DNA of 63,473 nt from a virus, in IMG/VR virus record IMGVR_UViG_3300049811_000819, positions 1-63,473 of that record; one strand, written 5' to 3'. Below the pieces are notes generated by a model. It had not been told where the DNA came from. It saw only the letters and a list, made by a program, of their open reading frames with translations, and did no database searches. Positions within the stretch are counted from its first letter, which is position 1; each line of letters starts with the position of its first letter. Below are positions 33,313 to 41,180 of this stretch, one piece after another. Made by a program: the position numbers and the translations under genes.

Positions 33313-34212
33313 TTGACACTCCCGTCGTCTCGAAGGGGTTGCACCAGAGAACAAAAAATCGGCTTGCTAGTTGTAGATTCCCGTTTGATCGCCGGTGAGC
33401 TAGGGATCGAGCATCGTGGATTACGTCAGACAGTCGAGAAGTATTTGAACGAGTTACAAGAGTTCGGGACGATAACATTTCAAATGTCATCGTCACGGAT
33501 GCCGGATGGACGCATTAACCCGAAACCTGAGCGCTATTGTTTCCTCAACGAAGATCAGGCGACCTTCCTGATGACGCTTTCCCGCAACACTCCCCAAGTA
33601 GTCGCTTGTAAGCAAAACCTAGTCAAGGCGTTCTCAAAGGCTAAAGAGTTAATCAAAGAAGTCAACCCTGCAAAAAGCGATCGGGAATTAGAGATCGAAA
33701 AAATCCGGGCGATCACCGAAAACGTCTATGCGATAAGCAAAACCGACGTTGAGAAAATGCGGGAACTCAAAAATTTCTCCCCTCCTACCCAAGTCGAATA
33801 CTATCGCCTAGAACAAGAACGAGTAAAAGAGCAGGCGGAACGTGCCAAGACAGAGGCTGAACAGCTTCGGTTAGAGCGTTCCAAAATAGTCCACTCCCCG
33901 AAAAAAGAAACCCTGTACCCTGTAGGAACTACTCTACTCACCCCGGAACAGCTAAAAGACAAGCTAATTACCGACATGGCCGCCTACATCGACAAAATGG
34001 TCAACGAAAAAGGAATCAAGCCGAAAATACGGGATTTACAGCAGAAATTCCAGTCCCGCAAGGTTCCCGATGATAATGGCAAGCTTGTCAGAATTAATGC
34101 GAATATTTTGCGATCGCTCCTACCGGAAGCTTTAGAGCGATGCGAATGCGATCGAGAAAATGTTCTGTTGGGATTACCCCTAAACCGAGTCAGAGTCTCT
34201 CGAACCCACTAG
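33313..34212 (+). CDS. Rha-like antirepressor, apparently N-terminally shortened
   Basis: From VVDSRLIAGELGIEHRGL to CFLNEDQATFLMTLSRNTPQV and NLVKAFSKAKELIKE the protein matches the Rha domain of its paralogs at 42559 and 52270. Those start MSIQI(L/V)TVNESLVVDSR; here the first strand is missing and only TTG starts exist (33313 or 33364), so the N-terminus looks truncated or altered. The C-terminus (LITDMAAYIDKMVNE...KIRDLQQKFQSR...INANILRSLLPE) is shared with the BRO-type protein at 34289, showing domain exchange. A coiled coil links the two. Role: probable phage regulatory protein. Confidence 0.7.
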   Translation: MTLPSSRRGCTREQKIGLLVVDSRLIAGELGIEHRGLRQTVEKYLNELQEFGTITFQMSSSRMPDGRINPKPERYCFLNEDQATFLMTLSRNTPQVVACKQNLVKAFSKAKELIKEVNPAKSDRELEIEKIRAITENVYAISKTDVEKMRELKNFSPPTQVEYYRLEQERVKEQAERAKTEAEQLRLERSKIVHSPKKETLYPVGTTLLTPEQLKDKLITDMAAYIDKMVNEKGIKPKIRDLQQKFQSRKVPDDNGKLVRINANILRSLLPEALERCECDRENVLLGLPLNRVRVSRTH

Positions 34213-34288
34213 AAACTTTCAGTTTAAAATAGTGATGCCCCCGATCGCTTCGGGGGACTAACCAATTCAACCTAAAAGGCAGGTCAAA
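34211..34288 (+). promoter_or_regulatory. Leader of the BRO-type gene: promoter box, hairpin, ACTAA
   Basis: AGAAACTTTCAG followed by TTTAAAAT (promoter-like), then hairpin GCCCCCGA-TCGCT-TCGGGGG (34237-34256) directly followed by ACTAA, and AAAGGCAGG before the ATG. The same order is found in front of five other genes. Confidence 0.65.
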
Positions 34289-35053
34289 ATGGCTAACTCA
34301 AGTTTAGCAGTTTTCGAGTTTCAGTCTAATTCCGTCCGAATTCTCTCAATCGATAATGAGCCGTGGTTTGTGGCGCGGGATGTTTGCAATGTACTTGGTA
34401 TTTTAAATGTTTCGCAAGCTCTTGCGCGATTAGATGGGGACGAAAAGCGTCTTGTGAATAGCGAAGGGGGTATCATTTCAAATGATGATCCAGACGTAAC
34501 AAGGCTTCTAGCTGTTAACGAGTCTGGTATGTACTCCCTTGTACTATCGTCCCGCAAGTCAGAAGCACGGGCTTTCAAAAAATGGATCACTTCAGAAGTC
34601 CTCCCCTCAATCCGAAAAACGGGAGGATATGTGCAACAGGAGTTGTCGGAAACTGAAAAACTGAGGATTAAGCTAGAAAACGCAAAAATCGAGCTAGAAA
34701 TTGCAAAACTGCGGCTAGAAACGACGAAAGTAGATGTAGAGCGAGAGCGTTTTGCGTTGGAATCGAAACAACTAAGTGAGCCAATCCCTCAATTTTCGGA
34801 GATTCCTGTCGCTAATGCGTATAGCTCCAATGCGGCTAATACTATCCAGCGAGCAAAGCTAATCAACGCAATCGCCGCATACATGGACAAATGCGAGCGA
34901 GAACACAAACGGATTCCTGATATTCGGAATTTGCACCAACGATTTCAGCGATGGATTTTGATAACCGACGATGGCAATCCAATTCGGGTCAATTCTGGCA
35001 TACTTAAAAATTTGATGCCAGAAGTCAACGCTTGTCGTGCCGAGCGTCATTAG
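34289..35053 (+). CDS. BRO-N family antirepressor-like protein
   Basis: 254 residues. The N-terminal 115 residues form a BRO-N domain: VRILSIDNEPWFVARDVCNVLGI, RLDGDEKR, VNESGMYSLVLSSRKSEAR, FKKWITSEVLPSIRKTGGY. A heptad-rich coiled coil follows (~120-160). The C-terminal module (LINAIAAYMDKCEREHKR... IRNLHQRFQR ... RVNSGILKNLMPE) matches the end of the Rha-like protein at 33313. BRO/Ant proteins bind DNA and often relieve repression of lytic genes. Confidence 0.8.
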   Translation: MANSSLAVFEFQSNSVRILSIDNEPWFVARDVCNVLGILNVSQALARLDGDEKRLVNSEGGIISNDDPDVTRLLAVNESGMYSLVLSSRKSEARAFKKWITSEVLPSIRKTGGYVQQELSETEKLRIKLENAKIELEIAKLRLETTKVDVERERFALESKQLSEPIPQFSEIPVANAYSSNAANTIQRAKLINAIAAYMDKCEREHKRIPDIRNLHQRFQRWILITDDGNPIRVNSGILKNLMPEVNACRAERH

Positions 35054-35127
35054 CGATCGCTCCTACCAGAAACTCTAGAACGCTCTAAAGTCTCTCGAAC
35101 CCACTAAAACGATTAATCCTACGTCCA

Positions 35128-35158
35128 TCCCCCTAGAGAAGCTTCTAGGGGGATTTTT
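35128..35158 (+). terminator. Terminator after the BRO-type gene
   Basis: Stem TCCCCCTAGA / TCTAGGGGGA with a 6-nt loop followed by TTTTT, 75 bp past the stop of the rightward BRO gene. Confidence 0.85.
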
Positions 35159-35251
35159 AGTGCGATGTAGGGGATGTGGAACCGGGGAGGGATTGGGGGG
35201 GGTAGGGACGGGATAGGGACAAGGATAGGGGGATGTTAAAACGTTAGAGCG

Positions 35252-35930
35252 ATGTTAGGGAGTAAATAACGTAGGAAAAAGATATATATGTCAATACTTC
35301 TAACCTTTTTGTTAGTATGTTTCACTTTTTTACCCACTTACTCTTTTTTGGTTCAACCCCCCTACTTTTACTGCTGACCTTGCTAATTTTTCTAGCGAGT
35401 AGTACAAGTATTCTATGTTAAAGATTTTGACTCGATGTTAGGGAGTAAATAACATAGAGAAAAGATATATATATCAATACTTCTAACCTTTTTGTTAGTA
35501 TGTTTCACTTTTTTACCCACTTACTTTTTCCCGATCCAATTTCCTATCTTTCCACGGATGACCTTGCTCTATCCCCTCCCTTTTTTTCCTTCCCCTATGA
35601 TCCTTGAAACATTCATAACAAATTTCTACAGACTAGACAGGGTAAGCGTTTCAGGATGTTATCTGATACCCTAACATCCTCGAACACCTCGACATAGCGA
35701 TCGCAATTCTGATATATTACATATACTACGAATGTAACATATCTTATCGCTTATAGTAGAGTCTGATGTATTACATATACTACTTATGTAACACAACCCC
35801 CTTTTTTCGTCTGTTTTGACTAACTATATAGGTAGCCCTAACATCAATAACACTTTCTGAAAGTCTTACTGGGAGAGGATTTAGGTGTTGGATTTATCAA
35901 TGACACCCCTCGAACACCCTAACATCCCTC
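35252..35930. promoter_or_regulatory. Control region C: duplicated 90-bp unit and spaced palindromes
   Basis: No credible gene lies between 35054 and 36211. A unit beginning GATGTTAGGGAGTAAATAAC and ending TTACCCACTTACT occurs at 35251-35342 and again at 35434-35525 (183-bp period, near identical). Palindromes ATGTTA-N9/10-TAACAT lie at 35252-35272 (TAACGT), 35435-35455 and 35656-35677. A second class, TTACAT-N9-ATGTAA, lies at 35717-35737 and 35771-35791. ACATCAATAACA recurs at 35840. Very AT-rich; a replication origin or repressor-binding region is possible. Confidence 0.6.
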
Positions 35931-35944
35931 TAGCCCAAAACACA

Positions 35945-36142
35945 GCCCCCATCTAAATCCAAGAATTTAGATGGGGGCATCGGGAAACGCGGTTCTAAAG
36001 GTGGTGACAAAAATTTTGAAAACCCCTCTGAAACCGAGACACAGCAAGGATTAGAAGGTGTTCGTATCTCACTTTTTGAAAAATCGGCTGAAAAGGAAGG
36101 GGTACGTTATTGTCGTACCCCTTGAGGCATCGGGAAACGCGC
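35945..36142 (+). repeat. Two hairpins each followed by GCATCGGGAAACGCG
   Basis: Hairpin GCCCCCATCTAAAT/ATTTAGATGGGGGC (35946-35980) and hairpin AAGGGGTACG/CGTACCCCTT (36097-36124) are each followed at once or within 3 bp by the 15-bp GCATCGGGAAACGCG. The bases between them contain a short open frame but no start or ribosome binding site that I trust. Unrelated stems with the same 3' tag suggest a functional RNA tag or a relic of mobile-element ends. Confidence 0.5.
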
Positions 36143-36156
36143 TAGAATACTTGTAT

Positions 36157-36211
36157 CGCCCTCTAGTTCTCGCTAGAGGGACTAAACAATAAGCCTAAAC
36201 AGGAGGCACTA
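36157..36211 (+). promoter_or_regulatory. Leader hairpin and ACTAAA of the second BRO-type gene
   Basis: Hairpin CCCTCTAG-TTCTCG-CTAGAGGG (36159-36180) directly followed by ACTAAAC, then AATAAGCCTAAACAGGAGG and ATG. Stem sequence differs from the other leaders, but the architecture is kept, pointing to selection on structure. Confidence 0.7.
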
Positions 36212-36988
36212 ATGTCTGATACAAGTTTAGCAGTTTTCGAGTTTCAGTCTAATTCCGTTCGTATTGTGATGATCGACGGCGATCCGTGGTTTGTAGCGCG
36301 GGATTTGTGCGAAGCGTTAAACCTTCGCGATACCTCTAAAGCTTGCGCTCGATTGGATGTTGACGAAAAGCTGATACGAACATTAGTCGTATCAGGTCAA
36401 AACCGTGAAGTAGTAATAATTTCAGAATCGGGGATGTATCGTTTGGTTTTTAGATCGCGCAAACCTGAAGCGCAAGCGTTCAGAAAATGGGTAACATCTG
36501 AAGTTCTCCCCTCGATCCGAAAAACAGGACGCTACTCGCTTCCCTCCCCCTCCCCCTCCCCCCTATCCCTCCCCGAACAATTAGCTGCGGCCGGACTACC
36601 CGAAGATTGGCCAGTCAAAAAATATCCCCTAGGAGTTCCCACGGGAGAAAAGCCACCTCTGCCAAGCGATCGCCCTGGGAGTTTAGAACGACAAGAAATC
36701 GAATTGACAATTTTGCTGTGCGAGGCTTTTGGAGGGCGGCTAGTCACGCCGGAGGAAGCGGCGATCGTTGCACCCGAATTAAAGTCAGCGATCCGAATGC
36801 ACTTTCGGAGCCATGGCCGTGGATGGAGTTGGGCAACCATCGTCAAGGCATACACTTTTGACAACTGCTGGTGGGAACGATTTTTTAAGGAACCGGTGAT
36901 CAGGTATTTCAAGTTCAACCCCCTTGCACCTCGCCAACCCCAATTTGCGGATCAGAAATTTTTGCTTGAAACTTCAAGCAAAAATTAG
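36212..36988 (+). CDS. BRO-N family antirepressor-like protein
   Basis: 258 residues. The first 110 residues repeat the BRO-N pattern (VRIVMIDGDPWFVARDLCEALNL, RLDVDEKLI, ISESGMYRLVFRSRKPEAQ, WVTSEVLPSIRKTGRY) and are nearly the same as in the gene at 34289. A Ser-Pro repeat (PSPSPSPLSLPEQL) leads to a different C-terminus ending in an aromatic, basic region (NCWWERFFKEPVIRYFKF). Good AGGAGG ribosome binding site. Probable regulatory switch protein. Confidence 0.8.
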   Translation: MSDTSLAVFEFQSNSVRIVMIDGDPWFVARDLCEALNLRDTSKACARLDVDEKLIRTLVVSGQNREVVIISESGMYRLVFRSRKPEAQAFRKWVTSEVLPSIRKTGRYSLPSPSPSPLSLPEQLAAAGLPEDWPVKKYPLGVPTGEKPPLPSDRPGSLERQEIELTILLCEAFGGRLVTPEEAAIVAPELKSAIRMHFRSHGRGWSWATIVKAYTFDNCWWERFFKEPVIRYFKFNPLAPRQPQFADQKFLLETSSKN

Positions 36989-37002
36989 AGTAAAATACGG
37001 GA

Positions 37003-37065
37003 AGATGCCTCCTTCTCCTGGCATCTGATTAAATTAATCCTTTTGAAAACCGCAAAAGGATTAAT
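37003..37065 (+). repeat. Two hairpins after the second BRO gene
   Basis: AGATGCC/GGCATCT (37003-37027) and ATTAATCCTTTTG/CAAAAGGATTAAT (37033-37065, 13-bp arms, 7-nt loop). Neither is followed by a T-run, so termination is uncertain. The fibre cassette begins 24 bp later. Confidence 0.65.
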
Positions 37066-37088
37066 TACTCGAAAATCGGGTACCAAGC

Positions 37089-37514
37089 GTGATAGAAGCA
37101 AATATAGTAGTCAATCTAATAGACGATCTACGGATCGAGCGGGGCTGTTTTTGGTCGCCGCTCACAATCTTGCTGTTTGGTGACTACACAGACTGGGAAT
37201 TGTTCGGGCAAATTCGTGATCAAACCGGTAGTGAATCACTGTATGCCGATTTTCAGTTTGAGCCAATCGTGTTAGTGGATAGGGTAGAAGATGAAGTCAC
37301 TAAAACCTATTCACGAATAGTTCCTTTTCTGGGTGCTTCTCAATCTTTGGCAATCCCCCCGACTAAAATAATCAGTGCTACTACCCCAATCGCCATCGGA
37401 AAAAACCGATGGGCTTTTGATATTAGGATTCGCAATCCAGATGATCTTGAGATAGTTCTACCGATTTGCGAGGGAGCGGTTGAAGTTAGCGATCGAGTAA
37501 CGGTGATAGTCTAA
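37089..37514 (+). CDS. Baseplate-attachment (BppU-N-like) protein of the fibre cassette
   Basis: 141 residues starting at GTG. The pattern RGCFWSPLTILLFGDYTDWELFGQIRDQTGS, a beta-sandwich middle and RWAFDIRIRNPDDLEIVLPICEGAVEVSDRVTVIV follows the small Ig-like domain that often heads phage fibre operons (hydrophobic strands, 'G.v.Vs..VT' ending). It probably anchors the fibre to the tail. It overlaps the next gene by one base. Confidence 0.6.
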   Translation: MIEANIVVNLIDDLRIERGCFWSPLTILLFGDYTDWELFGQIRDQTGSESLYADFQFEPIVLVDRVEDEVTKTYSRIVPFLGASQSLAIPPTKIISATTPIAIGKNRWAFDIRIRNPDDLEIVLPICEGAVEVSDRVTVIV

Positions 37515-37735
37515 TGCAAACAATAGTTATCGAAAATGGCGAGGTTATTAGGGTTGAAAATCAGCTAAGTACAACGCTGGTTTTAAATCGTGATCCAAGT
37601 ATTTATATCAGAGGTGAAAGAGGATTTTCAGCCTATCAGGTAGCTGTTGCCAACGGTTTTGTTGGCACAGAAGAAGACTGGCTAGAAAGTTTAAGAATCC
37701 AAACAGAATTAAATTGGAATAGTACAAATTGGTAA
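37514..37735 (+). CDS. Small fibre-linker protein
   Basis: 73 residues. IYIRGERGFSAYQVAVANGFVGTEEDWLESL contains the 'GxSAYexAvxnGFxGTexeWLxSL' motif that marks connectors in many phage tail fibres. It would bridge the anchoring protein and the distal fibre subunits downstream. No other domain. Confidence 0.65.
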   Translation: MQTIVIENGEVIRVENQLSTTLVLNRDPSIYIRGERGFSAYQVAVANGFVGTEEDWLESLRIQTELNWNSTNW

Positions 37736-37739
37736 ATTT

Positions 37740-38303
37740 ATGACAACTTTTAAAATATTTCGAGAAACCGCACTGCCTGGGTTGTTACAGCCTTACGCAA
37801 TGTATGTAGTCGCCCCAACAGCAAAACCTGATTACATTGAAATTTATGTTACCAACTCGACCGGAAGTGCTGCTAGAAGGGTTCTAACAGATACCGATGT
37901 TCAAGGGATGATTAATTCATCCCTTAGCGGAATGTCGGGGCTACAGGTAGTAGCCGATATTACAGCAAGAAACGCTTTAAATCCCACTACAAATCAGTTA
38001 GTTTTAGTGCTAAATGCCACGGGTGATAATACAGTATCCAGTGGGGCGGCAACTTACGTTTATCGGCTTTCCACAACAAGTTGGATTAAGATTAGTGAAG
38101 CCGAATCCTTAGACGCAGTGGTAAATTGGACAAATATACAAGGTAAGCCTACCAGTTCTGCTAGTGCGATCGATACTGCGGTGGCTAATTCCCACACTCA
38201 CGCCAACAAAACTCAGCTAGACAAAATAGGAGAAAATGAAGATGGTCTCTTAACCTATAATAATAATTTGCCAGTAATTGCTTGGAACAGCGTCGGATGG
38301 TAG
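37740..38303 (+). CDS. Tail fibre protein, proximal part
   Basis: 187 residues. Fibre-like elements: ATYVYRLSTTSWIKISEAESLD and WTNIQGKPTSSASAIDTAVANSHTHANKTQLDKIGEN, where the 'HTHxNKxxLDKI' is a common fibre metal-site/triple-helix repeat. It stops shortly after this repeat, and the following frame continues with related text; see the finding on a possible frameshift. Confidence 0.75.
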   Translation: MTTFKIFRETALPGLLQPYAMYVVAPTAKPDYIEIYVTNSTGSAARRVLTDTDVQGMINSSLSGMSGLQVVADITARNALNPTTNQLVLVLNATGDNTVSSGAATYVYRLSTTSWIKISEAESLDAVVNWTNIQGKPTSSASAIDTAVANSHTHANKTQLDKIGENEDGLLTYNNNLPVIAWNSVGW

Positions 38304-38304
38304 C

Positions 38305-38832
38305 GTGAGTAATTTTAGGACACATAAAGTAGTTAGTTCTTTACCTGTCACTCTCGAACCGAATGCAGTTTATTTTGTTAGAGCGGGGGCTGGGTTTGAT
38401 TTGTATTGTACTGATCAAACAGGAAATATCGCCCACCAAATAAATGGTGGGGGTACTATTACGGCAGTTAGTCAATTAACTAACGATAGCGGCTATATAA
38501 CAGCTAGTAGCACTGCTATTACTGACTCTGATGTAGTTTTTAATATTGCCGTCTTTAACGAGACTTTTATTTTATTCAACAATGGGGTTTTTGAGCTATT
38601 ATCGGTTGCAGCAATTCAAAATTTAACTAATAGCAATAGTGGTAGCATTACTTTTAGAAATAACGGAACTGCAATAGCTGGATTATCTAGTTTGTCGATT
38701 AGTGGAACAAGGTCAGGAACTTTTACGCCTAGTGCCACGCAAAATATATCTACTGGTACAAATCTAGATATTGTGATCACAGGATTAAGTCAAAGTATTC
38801 AATTAGCTTTTACCTTGAGGATAAGAAAATGA
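38305..38832 (+). CDS. Tail fibre protein, second part
   Basis: 175 residues if started at the GTG at 38305; the frame is open back to a TTG at 38278, overlapping the previous gene by 26 bp. VVSSLPVTLEPNAVYFVRAG is a frequent fibre strand motif. The rest (SQLTNDSGYITASS, Ser/Thr/Asn-rich beta text) is typical of a shaft. Its end overlaps the next start by 4 bp. Confidence 0.7.
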   Translation: MSNFRTHKVVSSLPVTLEPNAVYFVRAGAGFDLYCTDQTGNIAHQINGGGTITAVSQLTNDSGYITASSTAITDSDVVFNIAVFNETFILFNNGVFELLSVAAIQNLTNSNSGSITFRNNGTAIAGLSSLSISGTRSGTFTPSATQNISTGTNLDIVITGLSQSIQLAFTLRIRK

Positions 38833-39353
38833 CGATTTTATCTGTTTACGAAACCGCTCCCAATACCTTTAGGGAGGTTACTTTAAAAGCCGCAAATGTA
38901 GCTTTTAACAGTGGAGAATTACGAGAACGAATTACTACTGCAATTATTAATAATGCCCAACAAGGTTCGGCACTCTTAAATGATCCCGCTTACTTTGCTA
39001 AGGTTAAAAGTGAATTTATGCCAGATATAAATTCAGTTGTGATTTTAGCTAAAAAAGTGGCAATAGGAGAAATATTAATTTACAACAGGGACGCAGCTTT
39101 TCAGTTGACTCTAAAAGCTATCCCCATTGCTTGCGCTGGTGTAGCATCTTTCGTCCTCACACAGGAACAAAGATCGTCTTTGAATTTTAACCTATTAACT
39201 GCTCCCCAAGTGTCTAGATCGTTGTTGCCCGCCTTCTTGGCGCCCGACGGGCAGTTAGAGCCTATTAGCGATGCGGCTATTTTATCAATGGTTACAGAAT
39301 TTAGTAATAGTCCTGTTTACTTCCAGATTTTAGATAATCAAGGGTTTGTCTAA
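38829..39353 (+). CDS. Fibre-cassette protein of unknown function
   Basis: 174 residues, ATGA overlap with the previous gene. The N-terminus resembles a beta-rich cap, followed by mixed text (NDPAYFAKVKSEFMPDINSVV). No family recognised. Candidate fibre chaperone or minor fibre subunit from position alone. Confidence 0.55.
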   Translation: MTILSVYETAPNTFREVTLKAANVAFNSGELRERITTAIINNAQQGSALLNDPAYFAKVKSEFMPDINSVVILAKKVAIGEILIYNRDAAFQLTLKAIPIACAGVASFVLTQEQRSSLNFNLLTAPQVSRSLLPAFLAPDGQLEPISDAAILSMVTEFSNSPVYFQILDNQGFV

Positions 39354-40123
39354 TGCAGGTTATTATTAAGCGGCGGGCTATTAGAATCGAACAAGTTCCT
39401 AATTTAGCCCATATTTACGACTTCACAAATCCTAGCAATTTAACCTTAAGTGGATCAGAAATCTCTGCAATTAGTGACAGAGGACTGTTTAATACTGCAT
39501 TATCACAGCCTACGGCATCAGCTAGACCCTTGATCGTCACTAATCAATTAAACGGTTTATCTGTTGCAAATTTTAACGGGACAAGTCACGTTTTATTCAA
39601 TAATAACTCTACTTTAGGATTATCAAGTTTTGGCTTGTTTGTATTAGCAAATCCTTCTGATAATAATAATGTCAACAAAGATACCTTTGTTAGGAGATTG
39701 TCATCAAATGGTATCAACTGGGCTGTGCGGTATAACAGTACCGAACAATTTAATTTAATTGCACAAAATAGTTCAGGTACAGCATTTACTGGTTTAGTAT
39801 TAAGTCAAGGTGCTGGCAATTGGGGTCTTGCGTTTGTTGGGTATAATTCGGGCTTTTATTATCGAAGTATAAATGGAAACACTGTTAACTCTCAAAGTAG
39901 TAGTGTGGTTCCACGATCTGACGGAACTCAGCGTTTAACTATAGGGTTTAATAGTGGCGTTGCTAATAGTTTTTTTGGAAGCATTGCTACGATAGTAGCT
40001 TTAGATGGCTACCCAACTAATGACGAAAAACAAATCATCGAAGGAATACTTTTACACAAGACAGGATTGCAGTCCTTATTACCCTCAAATCACCCCTATC
40101 GATTTTTCCCTCCTTTTGTTTAA
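39353..40123 (+). CDS. Concanavalin/LamG-like receptor-binding protein
   Basis: 256 residues. The pattern IYDFTNPSNLTLSGSEISAISDRG, ARPLIVTNQLNGLSVANFNG and the ending DEKQIIEGILLHKTGLQSLLPSNHPYR, with PPFV at the end, is the signature of a concanavalin-A-like lectin domain found at fibre tips. It is the distal gene of the cassette and the best receptor-binder candidate. It overlaps the convergent gene by 4 bp. Confidence 0.75.
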   Translation: MQVIIKRRAIRIEQVPNLAHIYDFTNPSNLTLSGSEISAISDRGLFNTALSQPTASARPLIVTNQLNGLSVANFNGTSHVLFNNNSTLGLSSFGLFVLANPSDNNNVNKDTFVRRLSSNGINWAVRYNSTEQFNLIAQNSSGTAFTGLVLSQGAGNWGLAFVGYNSGFYYRSINGNTVNSQSSSVVPRSDGTQRLTIGFNSGVANSFFGSIATIVALDGYPTNDEKQIIEGILLHKTGLQSLLPSNHPYRFFPPFV

Positions 40124-40860
40124 TATTTTGCCGCAGATAATTGCTGGTTAAACGGAAGGCTTTGGATTAACTCCCGATGTTTCTGCTCTAACCTTGCTTT
40201 TTCATCTTTTAATTTCTCAATCTCTTGTCTTTGGCGGGCGATGATGGTTTCGGTTAGGCTCGTAGGCTTAATCTTTGCAATTTGCCGTTTTAGCTCGTAA
40301 TTCTCAGCTTGTAGTACGTTGTACTTCTCTAGTAATTCTTGATCGTTTTTTGGAGTATCGGACTTAGCGGGATCGGGTTTCCGGATACTAATACGATTAG
40401 CTATTGCCTTGATTTGTGATGGGGTTGGGGTATTGGTTCCCGCTTCGCTCGTAATTTTCTGCCAGAGAGATCGGATTTCCGTGACCCGTTCGAGATTACA
40501 AGCAAGTCCTACAGCGGATGCTCCCCCGTGCGCTTCTTTTGTAGCAAGAATAATAGCTCGATCCCGAAAAGGAGCGAGAGCTTTATAGGAGTATGTGCTA
40601 ATTGGAACTCCTAAAATCATCTCGATCATCCGAGCCGAATTTTCTTCCTTAATCCGTCGGAACATATAGGGTGAAAGATAAGCATCCGAGAATCCCTGAA
40701 ATGTTTTGTAGCCAATTGCTATGTATCCTCCGTTTTCCTCGAACTTGTGCAGGACATGACGCAAGCGATTGTTGATCTGTCGGATTCCCTCGAAACATTC
40801 GTTAATTTCCCCAACAAAGTTTTGAAAGATAGACGGTAATTCTTTAGTAGATTGTGTCAT
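40120..40860 (-). CDS. Hypothetical coiled-coil protein of the nblA operon
   Basis: 246 residues from the ATG at 40860, whose ATGA overlaps the stop of the previous cistron. The first two thirds are helical with aromatic-rich text (YIAIGYKTFQGFSDAYLSPYMFRRIKEENSARMI); the last 70 residues form a charged coiled coil (ETIIARQRQEIEKLKDEKAR). No family recognised. Third cistron after nblA. Confidence 0.6.
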   Translation of the reverse strand: MTQSTKELPSIFQNFVGEINECFEGIRQINNRLRHVLHKFEENGGYIAIGYKTFQGFSDAYLSPYMFRRIKEENSARMIEMILGVPISTYSYKALAPFRDRAIILATKEAHGGASAVGLACNLERVTEIRSLWQKITSEAGTNTPTPSQIKAIANRISIRKPDPAKSDTPKNDQELLEKYNVLQAENYELKRQIAKIKPTSLTETIIARQRQEIEKLKDEKARLEQKHRELIQSLPFNQQLSAAKY

Positions 40861-41180
40861 GATTTTTTCCAAAATACTCGGTTTGTCGGGGTGGGATGGT
40901 AGAAAATCTCACCGTTGGTTTTCTTCTGAAGCTTCAAGATTAATTGCCCTTGAGACGGGGCTTCGATACCTAAGACTATCGATATAGAAGCGTTAAGCTG
41001 AGAACTGAACTTGATCAGGTCGTCTTCTTTGAGGTTTGCGGCAATATCGGGGAGATAGGTATTTTCGTGTTTGTAATGTTTGGTGACGTTATTGGCGTTT
41101 TTGCGCTTAATCGCTCGTTTTAGCCCAAGCACCCAATCAGATGCTTTTTTTTGTAACTCAGGAACAACAGTTTGCTTCAA
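40857..41180 (-). CDS. Hypothetical protein encoded directly after nblA
   Basis: 107 residues starting with TTG immediately after the nblA stop (TAATTG), with GGAG nine bases upstream inside nblA. The N-terminus is basic (KKASDWVLGLKRAIKRKN). A central acidic helix (NLKEDDLIKFSSQLNASI) follows. No family recognised, but tight coupling to nblA suggests that the two act together. Confidence 0.6.
   Translation of the reverse strand: MKQTVVPELQKKASDWVLGLKRAIKRKNANNVTKHYKHENTYLPDIAANLKEDDLIKFSSQLNASISIVLGIEAPSQGQLILKLQKKTNGEIFYHPTPTNRVFWKKS

Noticed and set aside
33188-33496. Leftward 102-codon frame opposite the Rha gene start
   Set aside because: Overlaps the terminator and the conserved Rha coding text on the other strand; no ribosome binding site.
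35978-35992. Known riboswitch for the GCATCGGGAAACGCG tag
   Set aside because: I could not match it to the conserved cores of the glutamine, preQ1 or guanidine classes; left as an unexplained repeat.
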